A DNA stretch of 64,000 nt from Pyrenula massariospora (Eukaryota; Ascomycota; Eurotiomycetes; Pyrenulales; Pyrenulaceae): contig JAGFMI010000012.1 of assembly GCA_021030905.1 (NCBI GenBank), positions 868,001 to 932,000 on the forward strand, written 5' to 3'. Position numbers and translations under genes: made by a program. How positions within the stretch are numbered: the first letter of the stretch is position 1; every line of letters starts with the position of its first letter. The notes beneath the pieces were generated by a model that worked only from the letters and a program-made list of their open reading frames with translations, made no database searches and was not told where the DNA came from. Positions 33,718 through 46,454 of this stretch are shown in pieces.

Positions 33718-35000
33718 ATGGACGGTACAGCTTCCATGCCATCCACGAGCCCCATCAGCAGCATCAGTGATGACATCAACGACAACATCAACAAGGACAT
33801 TGCTGAATACCCACAAGAGATCCTTTGTGTTACGACATTTCGTTGCGACAACCTCGATCCCACGGTGCAATTTCCTGATCATCATTCCTACAGCCTAGCC
33901 CCTTTGACGGTCTTTCAAGCCTTCGACACTGAATCTCGGTCTAGCCTCGGTCAGCTTAGCACCTTTGCTTTAGAGACCATGCACGAAACGTGCCTCTACC
34001 TCGACCTTGCATCCGCACTAAGATTCAGCCACGTCAACCGCATTGCTCGACAAATAATAGCCTCGATCAAGGAATACCGTCACATTCGCGAACATGCTAA
34101 ATCTGCCCTTCACGGCCTATTTAGGAGTAACCTGGCACCTCGCACCCAGATCACCTCCCTTCACGCTGCCCTCTGCAATCTTAACGCTCGCTGCATCAAG
34201 TGCGACCGCTTTGGTAGCTGCCTATTCCTACCCTTTATGAACGTTGCTGCTCCGTCTGTCTTGACACCTCTTGGCTTTTCCACGTTCTCCCCTTAGAGGC
34301 ATTCCCTAGAATAAAGATCCAGTACAGGCGACCCGCTCGTGAGCTTTTCGAAAAACTGCGACTTCCTATAATGCGACTCATTCCATGGGAGTACGAGGAC
34401 ATGCCGGTTGGAAGGACATCCGATCCCGCAGCCACCGAGGTCATCAGTAGTATGCACGCGAAGGTGGTCATCAGACGTCTTGGTGTCGAGTGCTTCATGG
34501 ATCTGCCTATTGAATTGCCCAAGAGAGAAGAAAAAGTCCCCGATACGGATCTTGAAGCTCCAGTGACTGATGCTGAGATCTTTAACACAGAACTCGACGA
34601 CGACGACGCCGAGTGTGTCATCATTTATCTACTAGAGAAGACACCGCTTGAATTCTATGCCGTCTCTTACAGAGCCGCCACGTCTTTGCCATATCTGGAC
34701 TCGAAGACCGAAGAGGTAAAACACGACTTCACATGCAAAGCGTGTTACACGTCGGACCGAAGGCATGGTAGGTATCGTTTCTTTCCAGACCGCCCCATAT
34801 CGCAACCAACGTTGTATAGCCGTGAACATTTCTTCGAACACTTCCACGAGTGTTACGAGGCGCAGGAGCTCTGGGCGCAGAATCGGGACGAGCTTGTATC
34901 CCTGCCGGGGGTGGAATTGTCATCACAAAACAGCTCTTTGCGGCACCGCCGCGATGGATTCCACGGAATACAAAGTACCAACCGCCCTTCGGAGTCTTAA
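33718..35000 (+). pseudogene. F-box-like/zinc-binding protein gene broken by a frameshift
   Basis: Two overlapping frames read as one protein of about 425 residues. The first (33718 to about 34240) has an F-box-like helix pair, STFALETMHETCLYLDLASA and RFSHVNRIARQI, then REHAKSALHGL and CIKCDRFGSCLFLP. The second carries on from about 34245 as CCSVCL and TSWLFHVLPLEAF to the stop at 35000, including FTCKACYTSD and REHFFEHFHECY. CxxC/CCxxC pairs and the final C-H motif suggest zinc binding. The shift equals loss of one base near 34240. An 83-bp intron at 34214-34296 would restore phase but would remove the FLP and CCxxC motifs that fungal relatives keep. F-box proteins choose targets for SCF ubiquitin ligases; the target is unknown. 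Confidence 0.6.
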
Positions 35001-35804
35001 GCAAGGAACCTTCTAGGTGGAATTCGACGGCGTATAAAGCAAGGAAGTGCGATACGAATGGTGCGTGATTCGCTGATGCAGAGTGGAGAAAGACACCACT
35101 TGACGTCTACATTAGACAAAAGTCCGCTTGGGATTTAGTATTCTTCCTCCTTTTTCTATTTGCTTCGACATAGATACCATAGTGTCGGATAAACTAGTCT
35201 TAGATATGGAACCTGTCTGAGAGATTGAACCAAGCTGAACAACATCATATCTCAATTCCTGGCCCCCATCCCCCAATCTGCGCCATTCAGTCTCCCGGTC
35301 CTTCTATCCATCTACCTATCAACCTATTCACACAAACCCCCAATAGCAGCTCCTCTCCTCATCAAGTCAAGCGACGCTCAACCACACCAGGAAATCGACT
35401 TCGACCTTAGCCTCCCTTCCTCAGTCCAAGCCCTACATTTCTGACGCACTTTGCCAACGTCAGACTCCAATCCAACACACAATACAAGAACCCGCAATCC
35501 TACCAAAGGCTGCCAATCCTTCTCGGACCAAGACAGAAGAGCAGGCCCCGTCTGAAAAGCAATCATTACACGTGGCAAACCTGTCGTCAGTGTATTCCAC
35601 TGAAGTCCTTTCCAAGACCAGACCTAATCAACCAGGTGGTGATCTACGGCAAGCAGCAAGCTTGAAACAAGCATCCCTTAGCCCTCCTACCGCACCCACA
35701 GTGCAATAAACACCAAATCATAAATCACCTCTATCATTCATTCATTCATTCATTCATTCATTACCACCCTATCTATCTACCCCCCCAATCCTCCCCCTCT
35801 CCCC
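35001..35804. other. Convergent region with a (CATT)n microsatellite
   Basis: Between the F-box-like gene and the Git1-type transporter. Holds the tetranucleotide repeat at 35735-35762; no gene. Confidence 0.5.
35735..35762 (+). repeat. (CATT)7 microsatellite
   Basis: Seven perfect CATT units, just downstream of the transporter's stop codon, probably in its 3' UTR. Confidence 0.95.
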
Positions 35805-37414
35805 TCACAACGCCCCCACCACCGCCTCCACAACCCTCTCCTTCGCCCCCTTAACCCCCATCTCCTCCACCTTATACCCCTCATTGGCCAAAAACTCCCG
35901 AAACGCCCGATCCTCCTCCGTAATCGTATCCTGCCCAATATGCGGCAGCAAAAACAGCGCCAGCGCCCCGCTAAAAATACACAAACTACTGCTGACAAAA
36001 AAGGGATCTTGACCGGCACGGGTCTTGTTGGGCGCGTTGTCCTGGATCACGGGGAACACATATGTGCCGACGAAGGCGCCGATCTTGCCCATCGCGGCCG
36101 CGATGCCGTAGTACTGGCCGCGGATGCAGGTGGCGGAGGTTTTGGAGGCGATGAGGCCGATGTTGTCGCCGGGGCCGAGTTCGCCGAGGGAGAGGAAGAT
36201 GCTGCGGGGGTTTGTGTTAGTGGTGAGGGTGAGGATGGGGATGGGAGGGGGCAAGGGGGAGTAGACGTTACCCGTAGACGACCACGAAAGCGGCTACATA
36301 ATGCGGCGTGGCTAGTTTGCCGTACGCGCCGGACATGATGAACCCGACCACCGCCTGGCACCACACGCCAATCACGAGCGTGTACCGCGGGCCGATCCAG
36401 TCGCTCACAAAGGATCCGGCAACCGCGCCGGGGATGTAGAAGAGGTTCAGCACGATGTTCCATGCCTGACTCTTCCAGAGTGGTGCTGTGTCGCCCAAGA
36501 TCAGGTCAAGCCACTCGCTCGAGTAGATGCCGAAGCTGTAGGCGGAGAAGTCGTAGATGAACCAAATCATGCTCACAACGAGCAGACGGGGCCAGTAGTA
36601 CCGCAGAATGAGCTTCCAGGGGAAATGGTGCATTCTTTCGCGGTTGAACTCCTCCGGTTCTTGCAATTTGAGCCGCAGCCAGAGCAAGCTGAGCGGGGGG
36701 ATTATACCGAGGCCCAACGCTACTCGCCACGCCGCGCGGAGGTGGTCCTCCGTGAAGATTGCAACCACGACCGTGCCGACGATAGCGGAGACCACGAATC
36801 CGAAGTCAATCTGGACGTTGGTGAAGAGCACGAACCAGCGGTTGCGGTGCCCTTCTTTCAGCTCGCCTGTGCTCTCGGCGCAGGCGACACTACCGGCCGG
36901 GTATTCTCCTCCAATACCGATACCAAGGAGGAAACGATACGCTGTCAAAGCAGCGAAGAGGCCCCCGATAGCGCCTCCAGCGCCAAAGGAGCCAGCGCCT
37001 AGTGCAGCGAATACAATCAGGATCAGGGTGCTGACCATCAGGGACCATTTGCGGGACCAGTGATCGGAGAGGTAGCCAAAGGCGAGTTGGCCAACCACCG
37101 TGCCCGCGAAGGCTATGGCATTGACGTTTTTCTGGGCGGGAGAGGAGGTGTATTCTTCTTTGTAAATGCGCGCGAGGAAGGTGTTGACGGGAGAGATGAT
37201 CTGGTACGTATTTGTTAACAGGAAGCATAGCCGTCTGGAGCTCAGGAAATTTGCTTACGCCATTGAGGTAGCCATCAGAGAAGAGTCCAGCACCGCAGGC
37301 AATCGTAGGCCAGCTGCGCTCCCATCGGCCTTTGGGAACTTTATCGAGGGGCACATCGCTGAGGTTACGCTCTAAGGCGTCAGGGGACTGGGAGGCGAGT
37401 TTCTCGTCCGCCAT
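35805..37414 (-). CDS. MFS glycerophosphodiester/phosphate transporter (Git1-type)
   Basis: Exons 37414-37259, 37200-36272 and 36201-35805 give 493 residues. The N-terminal stretch ends in RSWPTIACGAGLFSDGYLNG, and the next exon continues ISPVNTFLARIYKEEY, the hallmark of the fungal Git1/Pho84 branch of the major facilitator superfamily. Further motifs are FAGTVVGQLAFGYLSDHWSR (motif A), LLGIGIGGEYPAGSV, the family sugar/phosphate signature, and SLGELGPGDNIGL. About twelve membrane helices can be counted. Git1 imports glycerophosphoinositol or glycerophosphocholine with protons at the plasma membrane and supplies phosphate and lipid head groups; Pho84-like members import phosphate. I favour Git1 from the overall wording, not from a single diagnostic residue. 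The 3' end is G-rich on the coding strand. Confidence 0.85.
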
Positions 37415-39059
37415 GGTGGGCAGACCAAAGTGTTTTGAGCGGCAAACAAGGATATGAGGTTGATGGTGTTAGCCTGCGCTGAGTTTAGGCGGAGCGCAAT
37501 ATCTCAGGGAGAGGTGATGAGACGGTCAGGCGGTGTGAGAGTGAAAAGGTGAAGATAGGGAGCGTGAAGGCCGAGGCAAAGCGATGAGGTTGTTTATGTA
37601 GGATACAGCTGCATGCTCGGCAGCCACTCCGAGGGGCAGAGCTTTCCCCATCATCACGTTACCAAAGGAGCAAGTACAGCCCAATTGGCGTGAGAGGAAG
37701 ACAAGCATTTGCGGGCGCCGTCAAGCTTAGGCGCAAGATAGCGTCTGTACGGAATCTTATAGGCGGACGATATGGTCAACGTCCCGCACCTGTAGATCGG
37801 TGACGCCGGCCGTGCTGATGCTTGCTGCGAGGTATGCAGTCAAGTGATCAGACCCCTTTGAGGACCTGATAGCTTCTGCATGTTTTGAAAGCTTCTAGAT
37901 TCGATTTGGAATGCCTTGCGAAGCTTCAGATTCCAGGATTTTCAAGTAGGAGCTTCAATTTTTTCACAACCAGAGCTTCCTCCATGACGTCGGTGCTGGG
38001 GGCGGCAGACCCCTACCGTCTCACCTAAACCCCCGCAATAGCACCAGCGCTTTCCTGTTCTTAGCCAAGAAACTTGCTGTGATGAAAAGCGCAGTTGGGG
38101 GGAAACAAAATTTGTTTTCCGTTCTCGCCCTCCTGAATCAATGAGTAAATCCAAGCCTCGAGAGCCTTGACGTTCGGGCATCGACCAAGGAGCTCGGAGT
38201 AGGATCCGTGAAACAGCCGCCCTAGCCAAAAAAAATAGCCCTGCACAACCCACCTTGGGCAATCAGCCGCGGAATGCGATGATCCGGGAGAATCAAAAGA
38301 AACGTGGCCTTATGCATCGAGCTTATTGGTGAGCAATGAGCAAAGCTCCGCGGCCTAGATGCGATCTCAGGAGACACAAGCAAAATGAAAATTTACCAAG
38401 GCAGCTTCCAAGTCAAACATGTTGACCAGATCTAGGTACTTGAGGGCACCAAACTCTATGATCCACGAATGTAGGTGTAACGATGTTTATATAATGCCTC
38501 AAGCTGCTGCCAAGAGACCATGTTCATCACGTTTATACAACTCACAGCGTGACTGGAGAGATATATGCAGTCACGGCCAAGAGTTGCTCAACTAGGAGCC
38601 AGCTCTCCGCCAGCTTCCGAACTCAGTCATAGCTGGACGACTAGTCAGTGTTCAACAAGCATCGATAGGCAGAATTACGTTCCCTCTGCAGAGACGAGAT
38701 CTATTTGTATTGTACATACAGTGACTTGCCATCTAATACCATTCTACGTATGCAAAGAATGCCTCCGACTTCCAGAATCCAAAACATAAGAAACGCTTGC
38801 TGAGATGTCGGGTTTCAAATTTAATGCTCGACTCTAAACCTGTCTTCAATTCTCTAACTTGCGATGATCCCCTTCGTCTCAGCGCAATTGCAGGCCGCAT
38901 TACAAATCTCTGTTACTCGAAAAAATCTAGCATTGGGCATAATCGTACGTTGCTCTTAAGAGCAGCGAAGCTTTACTTTTATAATGCTGACGGTTTGGAC
39001 CTGAAGTTTTGCTGAATGACGGGTTGAAAGCTCCCGAATCAGAAAGTAAAGTACAATCA
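37415..39059. other. Intergenic, no gene seen
   Basis: Upstream of the transporter and downstream of the Cip1-like gene. An antisense frame at 37942-38262 is open for 106 codons but has no features of a real protein. Confidence 0.45.
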
Positions 39060-39862
39060 CTAGCATCCAACCCGGCTCGAGCTAATTACAATGTCGTCGT
39101 ACCAGAAGGTGTTGACGTCCCCACCGTACGACTCCCATCCAAAGTAGACACCGGAGATGTGCGGCTTGTAATTGGCTCTCTCCCATTGGTCGGCATTAGA
39201 ATTAGTGACACCTGCCTTGATAGTAAGACCAGGAATAGTGGCGTTATTCAGCCAAGTCTCGATCGTGCCGTCGGTGCCCAAGTGGTATTCAAAGCATTCA
39301 AAGGCGCCGGTGGGAAGGGCTTCCGAGGTGGCGATGCCTTGAGGGGAGAGGTCGGGTAGGGTGGCATCGTCAGACTCGCGGTTGTACATCAGGATTTGGC
39401 TCTGGCCGCCGATACGAAGGTGCTTGTTAGTGCCTAGGGTGGAGTCAGGCATGGTAATGAAGGAGACGTGGTTGCTGTTGAGGGCTGTGGAGGCTTTGCT
39501 GGAAAGGCCGAAGTGTCAGCATTATCTTCTAACAGTTAAACTCGCTTCATTCCCTCAGCCCTTGGCTTTTACCCTCACAAAACTTACACATAAGTCCTGA
39601 CATAAACATCACCGCTGGGTACCTTGGTGGTGCCGAAAAAGATATGTCCACAATAGCCACCCGCGCCATCGACCCTGATGGAGTTCTTGCCGCTATGGGC
39701 GGTGGTGCTGTCAAGGCTGACTTTGCCTCCTTGATTGCAGTCGGGCGCATATATGGGCCACTTGGTTTGGTCATACCCGCTTTCGAAGTTGTCGGAGATT
39801 TGGGCAACAGAGAAAGAGAGGGAAGCGAGGGCTAGAAGAGCCTTTAGGGAGAACATTGTCAT
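39060..39862 (-). CDS. Cip1-like secreted carbohydrate-binding/lyase-fold protein
   Basis: Exons 39862-39588 and 39498-39060 give 237 residues. Residues 1 to about 20 are a signal peptide (MTMFSLKALLALASLSFSVA, then QISDNFESG). The mature part closely follows Cip1 of Trichoderma reesei: KWPIYAPDCNQGGKVSLD, AHSGKNSIRVDG, YCGHIFFGTTKVPSG, HLRIGGQSQILMYNRESDD, LPTGAFECFEYHLG and VNTFWYDDIVIS. Cip1 was found co-induced with cellulases; it has a beta-jelly-roll fold that resembles polysaccharide lyases and binds a metal, with lyase activity on glucuronan reported. Unlike T. reesei Cip1, there is no C-terminal linker and cellulose-binding domain; the protein ends at SSRVGC. It is secreted and likely works on plant or fungal cell walls. 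The 89-bp intron lies after VRTYV. Confidence 0.92.
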
Positions 39863-42156
39863 GATGGATCGTCCCAGGTAGCTTGTAGACTCTTGAGAGA
39901 TAGAAATGACGGGCAAGAAAATGATCTTTTAGGAAAAAGGAAACGTGAAAGTACTTATGTAGTTCAGTTCGTAGGCAGATGCGTCTTCTTACGATGCTGC
40001 TACCGCAAATTTCATCTATTTTAGCCATATTGCTGCGTTTAGTGTCCGTCAGAAGATCAACTTTCTGCAATATAAAAATCGCCATGACTTGTGGCCGGGA
40101 TAATCTCCTCTCGCGAAAATATATTTGATGTTTCCAATCTTTGAATTTATCCGCTGGAGGAAAGGAGGCCGACTTCCCGAATTATGGAGCACGGAAGCAG
40201 ACATCGGCGGCTTCCCCGCCGAACCGGCCTTCTAAACACGGTGTCGAACATGTTTCGAAAACAATGGGAGCTTGAGATGCTAACCAGCACACTGGTGCCG
40301 GGAAGCGAAACTTATGTATACGCGAAGACGCCTTTCATTTTTCCTACGATGGGCTTAGGAGGTCACGCTAGAGTAAAAATTAGAGTACAATATGATGAGA
40401 GTCATCAGGACTGCGATCTCCTACCCTAAGCTGCTAGCACCGTAGATAGTGCAACGTTTCAAGTGTTCTGCAATTTATCATGGCACGGCACAGTAAGTGC
40501 CAATCGGCTCCTTCGCGAAATTGTCGGGCCAGGCTACGTCGAGGAAGTCATACTCTTTCTAAGAATTCAAGCCAAGTGATAGCTCGCCACATCGAACCAG
40601 ATTCACCCTAGTACACCGGATGACATCAGTCATGTTGAATAGGTCATCGCATTCCAATGGCACCTTCGGAGGACAACTCATCCTCTGCCGTGTGCATCGT
40701 AGGAGATCGTCCAGCATATTGAAGCTGTGGACAGAGGAAATTATGCGGACAAAGAATGAGAGAACGGCACCGATGAGGACAAGAAGGCTGGCGGGGAGGT
40801 CTTGAAATCTTGCCCAATCAGCGAATTGTCCTCATGTATCTCTTCGACCGCTCTATGACTTCCTCAACTTCATCCTTGGGATCATACTTGAGCTGTTCCA
40901 AGACCTTTGGACTGCTTGGGCTGTATCTGATGCAATCCATAAAAGATGTCACGAGCTGCATCCATCGTCCGCAGAGATACACTTCGCTGTCCTAGGATGA
41001 ATAGTTCAGCGCGCGCAATGCTAGCGTAGGATCAGCGTGGTGTTAGCGTGAACTGTTGACGGCTGTTTGAGGCGCGCATATTTTAAAGCAGTTGCTAAGC
41101 AAACGCCATGTAGCGCGCCGTAACCCCCTTGACTGCATATTTACTGATGAACTTCAGATCTGTGTCGAGTCATGCTTAAATTTGTAATTTTCTGGCGGAT
41201 TAGGGGCCAACAAGAAAATGAAACTCGTGAGCCGGAACGAGGGTGGACCTTCCTCGCTTCGGGCCGAGTTTGGCATCCAGAAGGATCAGCTCGTACGGCG
41301 AGGTTTGACGTACTCATGATTCTATAAACCCTTGTTTGCTTTAGGACGACACTTAAAAACGACATCGGAGGATCTCTTTGCGACTAATTAAACGCACTCC
41401 TGACTTCGGAAGCGCACGGAAAGCCCCGCTTTGCCCCATTAGAATAGGTCACACTTGTTGCTACGGTTGAAGCAATTAGAAAGTCGAGCCTTGGACTCTC
41501 GGGGCAGACCCAAGGCTACAAGCCACTCCAGCCACGCGCAAATAGCTGCCGATACTATTCGCTGAGCTCGTCATCTGCACGATGATTCAGAGCACAGACA
41601 AGCTTTCGCCTGTCTTGGATTGCTGATCCAAGAGGGACCAGCACCCCAGAATTTTCCGATTTAGTCGCGACTTATTCAATGTTTTCACAAGAGACAAAAT
41701 CTATATCGGTGCAATCCGGCGATGGATGGTTGTTTCCTTTTCAGATCCTTTAATATTAAAGTCAAGACGGGATGTCCACTACAGAGCCGCGTGGTCCTGA
41801 GAGTTGGCTGGAGTATCGCCACTGTGGTGAGGGGCGGCTCAGAGCGGAAAATCTCATTGGCTTGACACATTTACGGAATATTAAGGCTGAGCCGTGATGG
41901 ATTTCTGGGCAGCTGTCAGCTGCCTCTTTTTTATTTTATGTCTCATGGTTCTACGTGCATTTGGTCTTTATCCGTCATTCTTTCGCAGCCTCGCGAATAT
42001 TTCACGAACATGGACTGATAGCAATGTCAGAAAAGAACTCACATTAAAGATCTTGAAACAGGCAATCCGCTCATTATTATAGGCATATTCAAAGCTGTTT
42101 ATGGAAATTAGGCCAAAGCCTAGACTACTTTTCCGTTAAGGAACGGCCCTTTGACA
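39863..42156. other. Gene-poor 2.3-kb region
   Basis: No recognisable gene. Frames at 40184-40429, 41141-41365 and 41894-42082 have no features that distinguish them from chance. Confidence 0.45.
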
Positions 42157-45100
42157 ATGGATTCGAGTCGCAAGCTAAGTGGCCTTCCAATTCAATCTTC
42201 GGCTGCGGGAAATGCCTTTAGCATCAAAGAAGCCTATGGTTCATTCCATAAACCTACGCCGTCACCGAAATTTCCCCGGCTCAGTCGGCCTGTCCAAATG
42301 ATCCGGCCTGAATACGATGTCGTCATTGTAGGCTCTGGCTATGGAGGAGGGGTAGCAGCCAGCCGTATGGCTAGAGCGGGCAAAAGCGTGGCTGTCTTGG
42401 AGCTTGGGAAAGAGAAATGGCGTACGTGAAGAGCCTATCACCGTATCTCCTACGCTATGTCAATGGCGGTAATAACTCGTTTTGCAGCTGGCGAGTATCC
42501 GACAACCATGCGAGAAGCTTTGCCAGAACTTCAAGTCTCTGGCAATATTGGCAGGGATAACGGACCGTTAATAGATGCTGCGGTCGGTGAAGTGACCGGC
42601 CTCTATCATCTAATTCTTGGGGAAGGACAAAATGCGTTTGTTGGACATGGTATGGCTCTCTTAGTATTCACGCAAGATGGAGACACTCACATTTTATGAG
42701 GGCTCGGAGGAACATCGCTGCTCAATGCAAATGTTTTTTTAGAGGCCGACAAGAGAACACTGGCTCTGCCCAGCTGGCCAAAAGAGCTGCGGCACGACGC
42801 TAAAGCCCTTGATCAATGTGAGCATTACACCAACCGCGTTGTCCACTCAAAGGCTTAGCAAACATTCAGACTACGAACGCGCCGCGGAAACTCTTGAACC
42901 ACAATCATACCCAGCCGACTATCCACAGTTGTCGAAACTACAAGTCCTTGAAAAGCAAGCTCGGTTGCTTGGACAAGGACACAACTTCTATCGTGTTCCT
43001 CAAACAACATTTTTTCGAAATAGTTTAAACAGAACTGGGATAGAGATGAAGGCATCAACTGGGTCGGGGCAAGACTCTACTGGCATAAACGATGGATCGA
43101 AGCATTCAGTCCTAATGAACTACATCCCCGATGCGTGGAATTGGGGGGCGGAGATTTTCTGCCAGTGTGATGTGCGGTATGTCCACAAAACGCCAGGAGA
43201 TGGAGGTTACATTATCTTTTTTGCCTGGCGAGGGGATGGAAGAGAGAAATTTGCAGATAATATCGACACCGACTTGATGTGGGTCCAGGCAACAGAGGTT
43301 TGTTTCCTCGCTGCCGGTGCACTGGGGACCACGGAAATTCTACTTCGATCTATAGCTCATGGGCTTAAGATGTCTAGCTCTGTTGGCACGAAGCTTTCTG
43401 GAAATGGAGACGTTCTTTGTTTTGGTGTGTACATTAACTCCAGCTATTCTGCTGTGTATCATTAAGCTCTTACGCAGGGTACAACACCGATGAAGTCGTC
43501 AACGGGATTGGGCGACAAGATGCTCTATCCAAAAACCCCTGTGGCCCAACAATTACGGGAATAATTGACAACAGGGATTCAAGAACTTCCCCGAACGTGC
43601 TAGATGGCCACGTTATCGAAGAAGGCGCAGTTCCACAGGCCCTGGCGCCTTTACTCCAAACAGCACTTGAGATATTACCCGGGAAAATCAGGCCGAAGCC
43701 ATTTTCTGCAGTGAAGCGCCTACGACATTTCTTCTCTAGAGTAATAGCAAGATTGGGTGGCCCATATTTTCTTGGCGGCTCTATAAATCGCATGCAGACT
43801 TATTTGATCATGTCCCACGATAGTAATGAAGGCATTCTAACGCTTGAGAAAGACAAGCCTTACTTGCAGTTTCTTGGCGTTGGCAGAACGGAGCATGTAA
43901 AGGAATTGAATGCCATTCTTGCAAAGATTACTAATGGCATCGGGGGAACTCTCATAAACTCGCCTTTCTATGCTGGTAAGAGCGGCAATGACGACTGCAA
44001 AATGATTGAAGCTTACATCTGTAGCGTTCAATCAACGAGAAGAGATAACAGTCCATCCCCTCGGTGGCGCGGTTATGAGCTCTGATGGCACTGGTCGCGC
44101 AGGAGCTACAAATCATCTTGGTCAAGTATTTGTGGATGACAGCTCTGATGTGTACGACGGTCTTTTGTGCGTTGACGGGTCAATCATCCCAACAGCATTA
44201 GGTATTAACCCTTTTGCAACGATAACGGCATTAGCAGAGCGCAGTGTCCACCTTCTCGCGCAGAAGAAGGGGTGGAGCATCGATTATGATGCCACAAATG
44301 GTAGACTTGATCTTTTCGGGAAACCGAGGAGATCTTTCCCGCCTACACCGGATATGGAAGATGCACAGAGAGCTATTTCTGATGCTGGTGCTACAGGAGG
44401 TATACACTTTACGGAGATTATGGAAGGCTATATTCATATTGGCGACAATATTGACGATTTCCAAGTGGCGGAGGACGTAGCGAAAGGTGCGGCTAGCTCT
44501 GCGAGGTTTTATCTAAGTGTCGATGCGTACAGCGTGAGGAATCGTAAGTCGAGACTTCTTGATCTAATATTCCAAGCTCACTTAATCCAAGTCATCGATC
44601 TGAATGATCATGCCTCGTTGACCACGGGAACATTCTCTTGCGGCGCACTATCAGCAGACCCTTTACTAATCCTTCGAGGCGAGGTTCAATTCTTCATTCC
44701 AGACGAGGAGGTCTCAGATGGTAAACGTCTAGCCTATAGGCTCACACTGCTCAGCACATCTGGAGAGGTTTCCCTGCTCAATGGATACAAAGAAATTGAC
44801 CCTAGTATAGCCTTCTCTCCTACCTCGACCTGGAGAGCAACAACCACACTCTATACAACGCTAACTCGTCAGGATGGCTCGTTCGTAGGAAGGGGCAAAC
44901 TGTACATCTCATGGCGAAACTTCGAATCTGAGCTCAAGAGCTTGGGCGGGACTGGAGGAAATACACTTGTCCGGGCCAGCGCCATCGGAAGGTTTTTAGG
45001 GTACTTCGTCAGGATGACCGCTGACTATTTTCTCGGTCCATTCAGACGCCTCGAATACCCTAAATTCACGAGAAACGGGTACCTAGACAAAGTACCACCA

Positions 45101-46233
45101 AAGGAAGTAACGCTCACAGCAGCGGATGGAGTACAAACAAAGCTACGGTTTTGGCTTCCTATCAAAGCCACCGCTTTGCCTGCCAAGCCCCCTTTGCTGT
45201 TGATCGCAGGAGCTTCTGTTGATCATCAAATCTTCTCCATGCCCACTGTGCCGGTCAATGCCGTCGAGTACTTTACGGAATTGGGATACACCACCTATGT
45301 TCTTGCCCCTCGCTTTGGTTTCGGACCAACTTCCCATGTTGGCTATACGACTTATGATGGACGCCTGGACATCCGTGCAGCAATGGACTATGTCCACAGC
45401 CAATTCCCCTCACAGAAGATGTATATCGTCTGCCATTGCGTCGGCGCGCAGGCCATGGCCATCGGTCTTCTGGATGGAACATTAGCAACAGACCAGATCA
45501 TGGGAATGACCGTCTCACAGGTCTTCTTTCGTCCGCACTTTGGCCTAGTAAACAAAGCCAAGGCGTCCACCTCCATCCTCCCAAAGTTATACGCCGTAAG
45601 CCCCCTTCCCCCTTTCACCCGCATTCCCTACCCACGAACCCCCAAAAACTAACCTCCCATCCCCGCCCCCAGCTCCTCGCCCGAACCCCCTGGTTCCCCG
45701 CCATCACCACCCGCACCACCTCTCCCCTGATCCAAACCCTCCTCGACGCCCTCCTCCGCCTCTACCCGATCGGCGCCGCCGCCGAGCTCTGCACCTCCTC
45801 CGTCTGCCACCGCATCTCCCTCGTCTACGGCCGCTGCTGGACCCACGCCCACCTCACCCCCGCCACGCACGCCCAGCTCGAGAACTTCATCTCCGGCGTG
45901 CACGTCGCGTTTCTCTCGCACCTGATGCGCATGGGGCGTGAGCACGCCATGCTGGACAATGAGGGCGGGGGGCTGGTGACGGAGGAGGGGTTGGGGAGGA
46001 TGAGGGGGGTGAGGATGTTGTTTGTGAGTGGGGGGAGTAATGTGGTGTATGACCCGGTGAGTACGGGGAGGTGCTATGAGGAGTTGAGGGGGAGGTTTGG
46101 GGTGGGGTGGTATCGGAGGGTGGTGGTGGAGGGGTATGGGCATTTGGATACGTGGATGGGGAGGGATGCGGGGAGGGATGTGTTTCCGTTGGTTGGGGGG
46201 CATGTGGAGGAGTGTGTGAGGGGGGGTTTTTGA
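42157..46233 (+). CDS. GMC (cholesterol-oxidase-like) oxidoreductase fused to an alpha/beta hydrolase
   Basis: A 1242-residue bidomain enzyme. Exons: 42157-42421, 42488-42649, 42701-42817, 42870-43424, 43478-43975, 44025-45595 and 45673-46233; all phases agree. The first half is a flavoprotein: the FAD-binding motif VVIVGSGYGGGVAA at about residues 56-68, LGGTSLLNANVF, FLAAGALGTTEILL, and the GMC catalytic block VHPLGGAVMS at about 542-551 with INPFATITALAERS. The second part, from about 890, is an alpha/beta hydrolase: LLLIAGASVDHQIF, then the elbow IVCHCVGAQ with Cys about 1004 in the nucleophile position, and a late His in EGYGHLD. GMC-hydrolase fusions are seen in fungi and bacteria and are usually labelled cholesterol oxidase-like; the physiological substrate, perhaps a sterol or lipid ester, is unproved. 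Confidence 0.9.
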
Positions 46234-46454
46234 GGGGTAAGAGGGGGAAAGCTTATATTACTTGTAGCTATGTGGAAGGTAGAGAGAGGACAATTTTTGT
46301 CTGTACTAGTTACATCGTGACTTTACTGTATTTAGATCCATTGAGGTAGCAATCAGCACGTTTGTGACCACTCCGGACGGAGACCTTAGCGAAACTCCTC
46401 GACGGATGATTTCTTGAGACAGGGATAGATAAGACGCCAGCCCACTCCTTCCTT

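Noticed and set aside
37942-38262. Minus-strand 106-codon frame
   Set aside because: A weak hydrophobic start but no signal-peptide layout and no family; frames overlap in the same area.
45649-46203. Minus-strand Pro/His-rich frame under the GMC fusion
   Set aside because: Shadow of the G-rich 3' end of the fusion gene.
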